Source: Tragulus kanchil (Eukaryota; Chordata; Mammalia; Artiodactyla; Tragulidae). From it: DNA of 64,000 nt. The stretch covers positions 35,620,170 to 35,684,169 of the forward strand of contig JAIOJX010000001.1 of assembly GCA_022376925.1 (NCBI GenBank). The letters are read 5' to 3'. The translations under genes were made by a program, and so were the position numbers. Positions 1 through 11,657 of this stretch are shown piece by piece. The notes beneath the pieces are model-generated. The model was given only the letters and a program-made list of their open reading frames with translations. It made no database searches and had not been told where the DNA came from. Numbering within the stretch: position 1 is the stretch's first letter; each line of letters opens with the position of its first letter.

Positions 1-164
1 GAAGATGACATCAGAAGCAGAAACTTATCCCAAGGTACTGGACCTGACCTGTATATTTACAGTGCTTTCTTAATTTCCTGGACTTTTGCATAAGTCGATG
101 TTTTCAAATCATGGGCACAAATACTATGCAGAGGTTCAAAATTAATCCAATTTTGGAGGTGATT

Positions 165-288
165 CATTTATTTATTTTGGCTGTGCTGAGTTTTAGTTGC
201 ATGTGGGATCTAGTTCCCTGACCAGGGATTGAACCCAGTCCCCCTGTATTGGGAGTGTGGAGTCTTAGCCACTGGACCACCATTCGAG
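165..288 (-). mobile_element. CHR-type tRNA SINE
   Basis: Antisense SINE: reads back from TGGACCACC with the B-box-like GGTTCAATCCCTGG complement and an A-rich tail. Confidence 0.7.
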
Positions 289-462
289 TCCTCCAATTTT
301 TTAATTTTTAAAAATTAAAGGGCCGCTGGATTCACTCTACGATGGCCCACACTCTGTGGAATGTGCTTTCTCTGAATCTGAATGAATCCATTTCTTACCT
401 AAAAAAAATAATTAAAAAATATATACTTTTGTGGATATTAAGTTCTAATGCTGAGGCTTGGT

Positions 463-680
463 TATTGTTGCTGTTTTAGTCGCTAAGTCATGTCTGACTC
501 TTTTGTGACCCCATGGACTGCAGCCCACCAGGTTCCTCTGTCCATGGGATTTCCCAGGCACACATACTGGAGTGGGTTGCCATTTCATTCCCCAGGGGAT
601 CTTCCTGACTCAGGGACTGAACCTGAGTCTCCTGCATTGGCGGATGGATTCTTTACCACTGAGCTACCAGGAAGCCCCTG
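463..680 (-). mobile_element. Bov-tA/Bov-A2 SINE
   Basis: Antisense copy: GTGACCCCATGGACTGCAGCC core and GAAGCCCC end are typical of the ruminant family. Confidence 0.85.
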
Positions 681-1184
681 AGGTTTCCTCACTGCCTACG
701 ATGCACCTCCTAGATGGCTCTTTATTGCAATGTTACATTATTATCAAGTGTAATTGAATTATCATAAGGACATTCTATAATAAGTTACTTTCTGAAGCTT
801 ATCACAGAATATATCTTTGAATGAAGATCAGATGCCCCATGACCTGCAACAAGATTATGCGTATTGGAAAAGACATCATTTAAAAGACTGCCTCCAACCT
901 AGTAGAAGGGCTTTTATCAGGTTCTCTTAACTAGCTCATACACAGCAAAACTAAATTGAATCGACTCTTGGATTCATATTTCTTACTTAGAAAGTGCTCC
1001 TGCATTGGACTAGTCTGTGGAGAGGACTGCTGATCTCAAAATCACCTTAAACCAATGATCCAACATAGGAGAAATTACACCCATATCATGAGAAGATGAC
1101 ATCAGAAGCAGAAACTTATCCCAAGGTACTGGACCTGACCTGTATATTTACAGTGCTTTCTTAATTTCCTGGACTTTTGCATAA
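681..1184. other. Intergenic, no gene seen
   Basis: AT-rich sequence without a convincing reading frame or recognised repeat; it includes the right copy of the D1 block. Confidence 0.5.
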
Positions 1185-3310
1185 GTCGATGTTTTCAAAT
1201 CATGGGCACAAATACTATGCAGAGGTTCAAAATTAATCCAATTTTGGAGGTGATGGTCAATTACCTACATCCAGTACTTCTGGGTTACCTTGTTAGATTT
1301 CTCCTCTCCAAGGCTCTAATTGGGTGCCTCTTAGGAAATTTATTCTAGAAGAAAGAAGTTATAATTCTCTTTGGGCCATTATTCGTTACTAGATGGGACT
1401 CCCTCACTTGGGCAACCTTTTACACTTGCTTTGACCGTGACCATAAAAATGACTTTTAAAGTTTCTCAAGCTCAATCAGAACAACTAGCTAAATTTTAGT
1501 CAAAGAACATAACCTTTGTTAACTAAAAAAGGTGAACAACTTGAGAGTTGCAAGTGATGTTTTATTTGGGGCAAAATGAAGACTGCAGCTTGGGAGGCAG
1601 CACCCCAGATAGCTCTGAGAGACTGCTCCAAAGAGGCAATGGGAGGAAAACCAGTATATAAGGTTTTGATGAAGAGGCGTTTCATTACCATTAAACAGTC
1701 ATTTTACAAAGGGTTTTTGGTTTGTCTCGAGGATCTGATGTCACCATGAAGGGATTTAGTGCTTTTCTATGTATGAGGAGATGCAAGCATTGAGATAATA
1801 AAATCTGTTCCTAAAAACAGCCATGTTTCTAAAGACCTGCCCCACCAGATTCTCTGGAGCACAGAGTGCCTCACTCTACCCTTAACTCCCTCAGGGGCTG
1901 TTGTTGAGGGTCAGCAGCTGCAGCACAGGGGTCAGTCTCTGCAGAGGCAGATGGCAAATGCCCTTGCTGTTCAGTCGTTGACAATGTAATTGGAAACTGC
2001 TAATTTGTAGCTGACGCCTCCCTCAGTTACAGGATGGATTAATATGACTAATATCAGGCTATGATCACCTCAATTTCAGTGCCCTAATGTTAGGAAGAAA
2101 TGAATCATACTAAGGGTAGTCAGCCTAATAACACTAGGTTACTGAAATGAGTGCTTTATGAATAATCCCAATATAATCATTACCTTAAAGATAGAGATGG
2201 GTATGAAAATGTGGATATACGAGTTTCCAACCGAATTAATAATCATTACTGTAGAACATTTTTTTTTGCATGTCGATGTTTTCAAATCATGGGCACAAAT
2301 ACTATGCAGAGGTTCAAAATTAATCCAATTTTGGAGGTGATGGTCAATTACCTACATCCAGTACTTCTGGGTTACCTTGTTAGATTTCTCCTCTCCAAGG
2401 CTCTAATTGGGTGCCTCTTAGGAAATTTATTCTAGAAGAAAGAAGTTATAATTCTCTTTGGGCCATTATTCGTTACTAGATGGGACTCCCTCACTTGGGC
2501 AACCTTTTACACTTGCTTTGACCGTGACCATAAAAATGACTTTTAAAGTTTCTCAAGCTCAATCAGAACAACTAGCTAAATTTTAGTCAAAGAACATAAC
2601 CTTTGTTAACTAAAAAAGGTGAACAACTTGAGAGTTGCAAGTGATGTTTTATTTGGGGCAAAATGAAGACTGCAGCTTGGGAGGCAGCACCCCAGATAGC
2701 TCTGAGAGACTGCTCCAAAGAGGCAATGGGAGGAAAACCAGTATATAAGGTTTTGATGAAGAGGCGTTTCATTACCATTAAACAGTCATTTTACAAAGGG
2801 TTTTTGGTTTGTCTCGAGGATCTGATGTCACCATGAAGGATTTAGTGCTTTTCTATGTATGAGGAGATGCAAGCATTGAGATAATAAAATCTGTTCCTAA
2901 AAACAGCCATGTTTCTAAAGACCTGCCCCACCAGATTCTCTGGAGCACAGAGTGCCTCACTCTACCCTTAACTCCCTCAGGGGCTGTTGTTGAGGGTCAG
3001 CAGCTGCAGCACAGGGGTCAGTCTCTGCAGAGGCAGATGGCAAATGCCCTTGCTGTTCAGTCGTTGACAATGTAATTGGAAACTGCTAATTTGTAGCTGA
3101 CGCCTCCCTCAGTTACAGGATGGATTAATATGACTAATATCAGGCTATGATCACCTCAATTTCAGTGCCCTAATGTTAGGAAGAAATGAATCATACTAAG
3201 GGTAGTCAGCCTAATAACACTAGGTTACTGAAATGAGTGCTTTATGAATAATCCCAATATAATCATTACCTTAAAGATAGAGATGGGTATGAAAATGTGG
3301 ATATACGAGT
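1185..3310. repeat. Tandem duplication D2
   Basis: 1185-2224 and 2272-3310 are near identical (offset 1087, one G-run indel), separated by 47 nt of unrelated sequence. Confidence 0.9.
1500..2140. repeat. Unclassified interspersed repeat (duplicated at 2587-3225)
   Basis: Segment starting AGGTGAACAACTTGAGAG with TTTTATTTGGGGCAAAATG and GACTGCTCCAAAGAGGC motifs that I associate with high-copy ruminant or artiodactyl repeats. The class (LTR or LINE) is not clear to me. Confidence 0.4.
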
Positions 3311-3373
3311 CCAGATTTAATCAAAGTTATTAGCTTAAGTATTTACTTATAACCCTGTGAATGTGACTAACTA

Positions 3374-3508
3374 GGAATTCCCTTGTGTAGGGTTTAAAAC
3401 TCCATGCTTTCACTGCTGAAGCTGGGGGTTCAATTCCTGGTCAGAGAATTAGGAACTAAAATCCCACAAGCCATCTGGTATGGCCAAAAAAAAAAAAAAA
3501 AAAAAAAA
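3374..3508 (+). mobile_element. CHR-type tRNA SINE
   Basis: Begins GGAATTCCCTTG, has an RGTTCAATYCC B-box, ends in a 20-nt A-run. Confidence 0.7.
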
Positions 3509-3749
3509 CCCAATGTTATTAGCTCTATGACTTGTATTATGCCTGTTTTACAAGACTATTATTTTTTGCAATACCAAAGTTTGACTGAACCGCCAATAAA
3601 AATAATGATGAGTAGGCTACTTGAAACATTTGACCAAATATAGTTTTATAAGATCAATGATAGTAACTGAAACTCTAGATATGGGAAGAAGCAACAAGAG
3701 GGAATCATTTCTGGGACCATAACAGACTAGTATGTTGAGTGGCCTATCT

Positions 3750-3957
3750 GGGGCGCTAGTGGTAAGATCTTGCCTGCCAATGCAGGAGACATAAGATTCG
3801 CAGGTTCAATACCTGGGTCTGGAAGATGCCCTGGAGGAGAGTATGGCAACCCACTCCAATATTTTTGCCTGGAGAAATTCTATGGACAGAGGAGCCTGGA
3901 GGGCTACAGTCTATAGAGTCGCCATGAGTCAGACACAACTGAAGCAATTTAGCATGC
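3750..3957 (+). mobile_element. Bov-tA SINE
   Basis: tRNA-like head (GTGGTAAGATCTTGCCTGCC) and Bov-A tail (CCACTCCAATATT, GTCAGACACAACTGA). Confidence 0.85.
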
Positions 3958-4063
3958 ACAGCATGCAGGCACAACAGTGTGGAATGCTAAATGGTCATAG
4001 AATGCCTCCCAAACTTTGGGCATATTATGACAATAAGGGGGCACTGCCAACTAAAGAGGAACT

Positions 4064-4220
4064 TCCATGGTGCCTCAGGTAAAGATCCCCTGAAGAAGGA
4101 AATGGCTACCCACTCCAGTATTCTTGCCTGGAGAATCCCACAAATAGAGAAGCCTGGTGGGCTACAGTCCATGGGGTCGCAAAGAGTTGGCCACAACTGA
4201 AGCAACTAACACTTTCACTA
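4064..4220 (+). mobile_element. Bov-tA SINE, internally deleted
   Basis: Short head joined to GAAATGGCTACCCACTCCAG and the usual end ACTGAAGCAACTAACAC. Confidence 0.8.
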
Positions 4221-5890
4221 AAAAGGTCACTCACCACCTGCTTCTACAAGGATTGAGTCATTAGCCACTGAATTCACTAACCTTTAAGACACACAAAAAG
4301 GAGGCCAGGGTTGACATCAAGAATGAGGCACTCTGTTCCCTGGGAAAATGAGCAGAACAGCCCTTCACATAGGTATTCTCAGGAGAAAATTTTTATGAAA
4401 CTGGATTCTTTCATCGTCCCCTACTTTTAAAAGCAATATGACCATTAACCAAGATACCCAGTCTTTGTTACTAGCAGCAACTTTCTATCAAGATGTGTGC
4501 TTCGATGCCTGTACTGACCCTTTGCCAAAACCACGTACATACAGACCTCCCCACTTACCCCTAGAGAGCAGTTCCTCAGTACTTTCTGAGAAGCTGTCTC
4601 CAAAACTACGGTCCTCAAAGTCTCTAAAGAAACCTACAACTCACAGCTCTCGCTTTTCCTTTCTCTATAATCTCCCCATTCACCTCGTTGGAATCTGTTC
4701 CTAAAAACTGGTCTCCCAGGTTATTATCCTCAGGCTGGCTTAATAAAAATGGCCATTTCTCTCTTAAGTTGACTATAATTTATTTTTTCATCTACAGGGG
4801 CCAGATTTAGCAGGCCCTGGGTGGTACCAAAGTAGTGCCAGAACGCCAGAAGCCCCTCTGGGAAGCCACCAGCTATGAGTCATCGTGCTAACCACGCCCC
4901 CTCGAATGAGGCTCTGCTGATCCTCGTGTGGCCAAGGCCAGGCCTCTTCCCCATCCTGCTTGGGAAAGGAAATATCCCAAGGGACTGGGTGGAGTTTCGA
5001 GGGTCTCTGGGAAGAGCTTAGAAAGGAAAGAATGAATTGTTATCAAAGTCTTCCTTTGTTCTCCAAAGGTACCCCTCCTTGACCCCCTCCCCAGAGGCCG
5101 GAAAGGGGACTGCTGTCTAGGGAGTGACAGAAGAGCAAGTGTTGGTCAGCACCACCCTCCTCACTTACGTCCCAGGGCAAGGCTACCCTTACCCCATCCC
5201 TTGAGACCCTGTCTTCTCTTTCCCTGACCAGACCTTATTGCCTCCCCCTCCGGCATCCTCCTTCTTCCCCAAAGATGAGGTTGATTCGTACTCTCCCTGA
5301 GACTCAGTTTTCTCATCTCTAAAGTGGGGGTGCCTTGATGTCATGACATGTGTGCTTGACAAAGAAGCCCTGAGCAAAGGAGGGAAGGAAGGGTGGGCAG
5401 GGAGGAGGGAGGGAAAGCGGGATGGAGGGGAAAAAAAGACTCTTGGAGAAAGTCTTTCCCCAGAAGCTCTGGGCACAGGCTAACAAACTCACCTCCCAAA
5501 TGAGGTTTGGCACCACGCTTTGTGACCCCATGGATATGAAGGGTTTTTTTTTCTTTTTTTGCATTCATGAGACTGAATTTTGGTCAGTGTGGGAGTAGGT
5601 TGTGAAACGGCCCTTGTGGCAGTCCCACCCTGGTATCAGGCACAGCAAATGGAATTTCATTCCCTCAGCAGCTGTTTCAAAACAGCCCTCGAGGGTCAGC
5701 TTGAAGAAATCTTCATTTTTGCTGACAGAATTTTCCCTGAAGGCAAGCACCTTGATTTGTAGATAAACCTACAGTGCATTTCCGTATCAATTCACAGGAA
5801 CAGGGGTGGGGGGTGGGGAGGTGGGGGCTGTCAAGGTACAGAAGATGTGCCATGCTTACAGACAGGATTGTTATTGGATGAAGACATGTA
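4221..5890. other. Intergenic sequence between SINEs
   Basis: Mostly unique, moderately GC-rich between 4800 and 5550, with an old MIR-like scrap near 5280-5330. In human the next gene on this side of HNRNPH2 is ARMCX4, whose 5' end would fall near here on the minus strand, but I see no exon that I can support. Confidence 0.4.
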
Positions 5891-5891
5891 G

Positions 5892-6112
5892 GAATACCCA
5901 GGTGGCACTAGTGGTAAAGAATCCATTCGCCAATGTAGGAAACCTAGAGATCTGGGTTTGATCCCTGGGTCAGAAAGATTCCCTGCGGAAAGGAATGGCA
6001 ACCCACGTGTTCTTTCCTGGAAAATTCCATGGACTGAGGAGCCTGACAGGCTCCTCAGTCCATGGGGCCACAAAGAGTGGCCACAAAGAGTTGGACAAGA
6101 CTGAGCATAAGC
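5892..6112 (+). mobile_element. Bov-tA SINE with perfect palindrome
   Basis: Full-length copy; inside it 6027-6065 is a perfect inverted repeat with 19-nt arms around one A. Confidence 0.85.
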
Positions 6113-6164
6113 ACAAGGAATGAATGAATGGGTGAATAGAAATCCATATATAAGCCAGTGATCC

Positions 6165-6365
6165 TTTTTTTAAATTAACTAGAGGATAATTACAATTCTG
6201 TGATCAGTTTTGCCATACATCAACATGAATCAGCCATGGATACACATGTGTCCCCAAACCCTGAAATGCCCTCCCACCTCCCTCCTCACCCTAACGCTCT
6301 GGGCTGTCCCAGAGCACTGACTTTGGGTTGCTTCACTCATCAAACTTGCGCAGGTCCTCTTTGAA
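6165..6365 (-). mobile_element. L1 3' end fragment
   Basis: Antisense ruminant L1 3' segment (CATACATCAACATGAATCAG, then CCTCCCACCTCCCTCC). Confidence 0.7.
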
Positions 6366-6384
6366 ACATGTACATTACCATATG

Positions 6385-6560
6385 TAAAGCCCGTGGTTCT
6401 GAGCATCAGAATCACAGGTAGGGCTTGCTAAAACACAGATTTTGGTCCCACCCCGAGAGCTTCTAGGCAGTCTAGGATAGGGCCAGAGAACTTGCATTTC
6501 TAACAAGTTCCCAGGTCTGCTGATCCTGCTGGTCCAGGAGCGGCACTCAGAGACCCACAG
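6385..6560 (-). mobile_element. MER5A-like hAT-Charlie fragment
   Basis: Antisense: CTTGCATTTCTAACAAGTTC and GATCCTGCTGGTCC are characteristic MER5A segments. Confidence 0.65.
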
Positions 6561-6759
6561 TGGAGCCTCCCTTAGGCCATGATTGCTGTGGCTGCAAACT
6601 TTTGGCCTAATACTGCCTTGGGGTGGGGGTGAAGGAGGAGGGGCCATCTAAAATGAATCCTGACTTGGTATTTGCAGGATAAGGGTGGGTTGCCCACTTT
6701 ACCTCCCAGTAAACTCTCCCGGGTATTATTAGTGTTAGCTTTAAGAGCATTAGAGGTGT

Positions 6760-6800
6760 TTCTCTCTCTCTGTGTGTGTGTGTGTGTGTCTGTGTGTGTA
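6760..6800. repeat. (TC)n(TG)n microsatellite
   Basis: Pure TC run followed by a TG run with one interruption. Confidence 0.9.
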
Positions 6801-7248
6801 CGAGCATCTGTGTAGGTTCCTTTTCCACACCTCTAGTGCTGACCAGTGGCCTTCTCCAGGGTCTCTCTCTTTTAACTGCTTCCCTGAGCCCTTCAGGGTT
6901 TTCATCCCTTAAAGAGGAAGTAAACACGATTGATGGCCAGGCTCAGCCAAGCCAATCCTGGGGTTTGGTGACATCTAGTGGCTAACTGGAGAATCTTTGC
7001 TTATACTAAGAGAATGTTCTGGAAAATTAACTGAGCAGCCGGGAAAGCAAAAACACCTATTTGTGGACCCTCTGTAAAAAGCCTTCAGAAGTCTTAGGAG
7101 GGCAAAGTAAATAACTGACTCAATATGCTACGAGTTGAAATGGAATCTTGCTCTCTTGGCAGCTCAGACAATAATAAGTCATTAAAAAATTCCACATCAC
7201 CCACTGTATTCTCAGCATGAATGGTAGCCCATAAAAATTGTCCTTGAG

Positions 7249-7478
7249 GACTTCCCTGGTGGTCCAGCGGTTGGGAAGCCGCATTATAATGGAGGGGACA
7301 TAGGTTCGATCCCTGGTGGGAGAACTAAGATCCCACGTGCTGTGGGGGCAGCTAGGCACCTGGGTGCCACAATTGGAATCCACGTGCCACAATGGAAAAT
7401 CCCACATGCAACTAAGATCCTGTAACTAAGACCCAATGCAGCCAAATAAATAGATACAAATATTTTTTAAAAAAAAAA
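7249..7478 (+). mobile_element. CHR-type SINE2, long form
   Basis: GACTTCCCTGGTGGTCCAGC head, degenerate ACTAAGATCC tail repeats, ends CCAAATAAATAG and A-run. Confidence 0.8.
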
Positions 7479-7892
7479 GTGTCCTTGAATAAAACAGAAT
7501 CAGGTAATACCAATTTGGTACTTGCTTTCCTTCTCAGAGCTTCTCTGGACCTCAAGCTCTAAAGAGACCAAGGATTTCCAGGCTAGTCAGCAGATCTACA
7601 AAAAGATTTATTGCATTTCAGATGCAGCTGGTACTGACTTGAGGGCGTCCATGCCTAAAGGTCACTGAGAGGTGTAATTGTTAATGGCACTATGATATGG
7701 GCGGAAATGTAAGGTAACCCCTGATGTCACAGGTTTTCAAAGTCCTCATAGGAGGTGTAAAGTATTATAAATTGTCACTTGCAATTTACGCTTTCACAGA
7801 AGCTTAAACTACTTGTAATGGGATAGTAGGGGAAGCAATCAGGCATAGGGAAGTGGCTTCTTAGAGTTGCCGTTTTAGGGTTTATTCTTCGG

Positions 7893-8466
7893 CTCCAAAA
7901 TCACTGCAGATGGTGACTTGCAGCCATGAAATTGAAAGACTCTTGCTCCCTGTAAGAAAAGCTATGGCAAACCTAGACAGTGTATTAAAAAGCAGAGACG
8001 TCACTTTGCCAACAAAGGTCCATATTGTCAAAGTTACGATTTTTCCAGTAGTCATGTATGGATGTGAGAGTTGGGCCATAAAGAAGGCTGGGCACCAAGG
8101 AATTGATGCCTTCAAATGATGGTGCTGGAGACTTTTGAGAGTCCCTTGGATGCAAGGAGACCAAACCAGTCAATCCTAAAGGAAATCAACCCTGAATATT
8201 CATTGGAAGGACTGATGCTAAAGCTGAAGCTCCAATATTCTGGCCACCTGATATGAAGAGCCAACTCACTGCAAAAGACCCTGATGCTGGGAAACACTGA
8301 AGATAGGAGAAAAGGGGGTCAACAGAGGATGAGACGGTTGGATGGCATCATCAACTCAACGGACATGAGTTTGAGCAAGCTCCAGAAGACACTGAAGGAC
8401 AGGGAAGCATGGTGTGCCACAGTCCATGGGGTCACAAAGTTGGACACGACTGAGTGACTAAGAAAC
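7893..8466 (+). mobile_element. BovB (RTE) LINE, 3' part
   Basis: Degenerate end of the BovB reverse transcriptase frame (translates with VMYGCESWAIKKA) followed by the BovB 3' end GTTGGACACGACTGAGTGAC. Frames are broken, so it is dead. Confidence 0.9.
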
Positions 8467-8499
8467 AAGCCATTAAAGAACTATGATGAAGCACAAAAT

Positions 8500-8650
8500 A
8501 TGGTCTTGAGACCAGCAGCATCAGCAGATCCTCAAGCACCACCCTCAAACTACTGAATTTCAGAAACTTTAGGTGTGGGTCCCAGTAATCCATGTTTAAC
8601 AGCCCCATCGATGATTTTGGTGCATACTTAAGTTTGAGAACCAATGACTT
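8500..8650 (+). mobile_element. MER5A-like hAT-Charlie fragment
   Basis: GACCAGCAGCATCAGC ... AAGTTTGAGAACCAATGAC are MER5A hallmarks. Confidence 0.7.
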
Positions 8651-9400
8651 AAACAAAGCTTTAAATGCCCCCTTAAAAACCTTAAAAGAGCTGATTCACT
8701 TCATTGTCCAGCAGAAACCAATACAACATTGTAAAGCAATTATCTTCCTTTAAAAAAGTCTTCAAGAAGGTTTAGAGACTTAATGAATTCATGGAGGACA
8801 CTCGATTATTTCTGTAACATAGATCTACTTCTTTTTAACATATAAAGCTGTCTCAGACCTTCTAAATTGACAGCTAAATGAAAGGAAGATTATTAATTGA
8901 CCTTTACTTCTTTGGATTCTGGAGCAGGCTGCCTTGAAAAAGTAGTGTCTGCAGAGTAGCGCAACAGCTCTGTGGATGTGATGAGGAACCTAGAAACGAA
9001 CAGAAAGATGCTCCATCTCAATATTAATCTAAGGAATACAAATGAAAATAATAATGGGATACCACTTTTCAACTAACAAACTTGCAAAGACCAAGGAGAA
9101 TAATGTGCTTGAGGAGGCTATGGGGGAAAAGTGTTTAAAAATATACTTAGTGGAAACATAAACATCTTTCTAGCAAGATACATCAAAAGGCTTAAAAATG
9201 TATGGACTTTTGACTAAGCAATTCCACTTCTAGGAGTATATCTTAAAAATAACTAAGGATATATGTGCAATTATGTATGTATAAAGATGTGGAAGTATAG
9301 TTATAATTAAAAATTACAATTTAAATTTCATCAGTAGAGGACTGTATAAAAAGAAATGGCTCATAGAACATAATAAAAATCAAGCTGTACAAGATTTTTC
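8651..9400. other. Intergenic with old L1/HAL1-like sequence
   Basis: 9000-9370 resembles diverged L1 ('AATGGGATACCACTTTTCAAC', 'AATTCCACTTCTAGGAGT'). No gene seen. Confidence 0.45.
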
Positions 9401-9418
9401 CAGTTTTGAAAAGGAAGA

Positions 9419-9424
9419 TTTATT
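9419..9424 (-). terminator. HNRNPH2: HNRNPH2 polyadenylation signal
   Basis: AATAAA on the minus strand about 830 nt after the HNRNPH2 stop codon, with U/G-containing sequence beyond it. No better signal lies nearer to the stop. Confidence 0.7.
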
Positions 9425-10029
9425 TAACAAGTTTCACTTAGTACAACACATCTAATGGAAATCACAATACAAGGAAAGATTTAAACCAAAGCCTCAGATT
9501 TTTATACAAACAATATGACCAAACTCCTAAAGTATTGGCATTACATCTCGAAATTGTCCCAGAGCCTTTTTTTAAAAAAAGAAAAAAGTAAAAGTGTACA
9601 CTCACGTGCCTTACAGGATATTAAACCAAAAAGCTAGAATTAACAAACATGCCAAATGTTTTCACTTTAAATCGTAGACACAGCTCCTATATTTGAGTTT
9701 TACAGAAAAGCATGTTTCTCAACATGCATCCAAAGTTTTCAATGTATTGTGGTATAAGAGCAACATTTAACATAATTGAAATTGCTTTAACCTAAATACG
9801 CTTACTGCTTAGGTACACTCCTACAACATAACTAACTTGAAGAAAGCTGAAAGTTGTTTTAACAGTTATGGTCAATACTGAACTTTGTTATTACATCCTA
9901 GGCGAATGTTTCAGTGTTCAAAAGTACTGAGCTTGAAGTTTCAAAACAATCTTGACTTCCACTTTACAGTAAGCATGAATCACAAGCCTGTGATGTAAAA
10001 CCGTTAAACTTAACTTTTGTTTTCTTAAA

Positions 10030-10112
10030 AAAAAAAGAGAGAGAAAGAAAGTGAGAAAGATGGAGGAAGGGGAGGAGGGAAGGAAGGAGAAAGGAAGGAA
10101 AGAAATGAAACA
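10030..10112 (+). repeat. GA-rich (GGAA-like) simple repeat in HNRNPH2 3'UTR
   Basis: About 80 nt of almost pure purine on the plus strand (GAGA, GGAGG and GGAA units). In the HNRNPH2 mRNA it reads as a pyrimidine tract. Confidence 0.8.
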
Positions 10113-10254
10113 GACAAGGAAGCTAGCTGACCAAGAGTGATCCGAATCAATGATATTTCCCGTCTACCAATATGCCTGACACCTTTCCTGCTCTAGTTAG
10201 CTCCCATAAATGCACAGCTGTTATTTCTGGTGCTGCTGTTCGGTAAGCCTCTGC

Positions 10255-11637
<1,383 letters not shown>

Positions 11638-11657
11638 TCAATGTAATTGCAGAGTAG

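Larger units (their letters stand above)
1..1255. repeat. Tandem duplication D1 (cut by window start)
   Basis: 1-164 equals 1092-1255 (offset 1091). Because 1-164 is followed by a SINE and 1092-1255 by other sequence, the simplest reading is a unit ending in this block: left copy runs off the window, right copy is 165-1255. Confidence 0.75.

Noticed and set aside
4800..5570. ARMCX4 5' exon on the minus strand
   Set aside because: Expected near here by human synteny, but no sequence I can recognise or splice signals strong enough to support it.
7910..8119. Frame with VMYGCESWAIKKA
   Set aside because: This is the decayed BovB reverse transcriptase end, interrupted by stops, not a functional gene.
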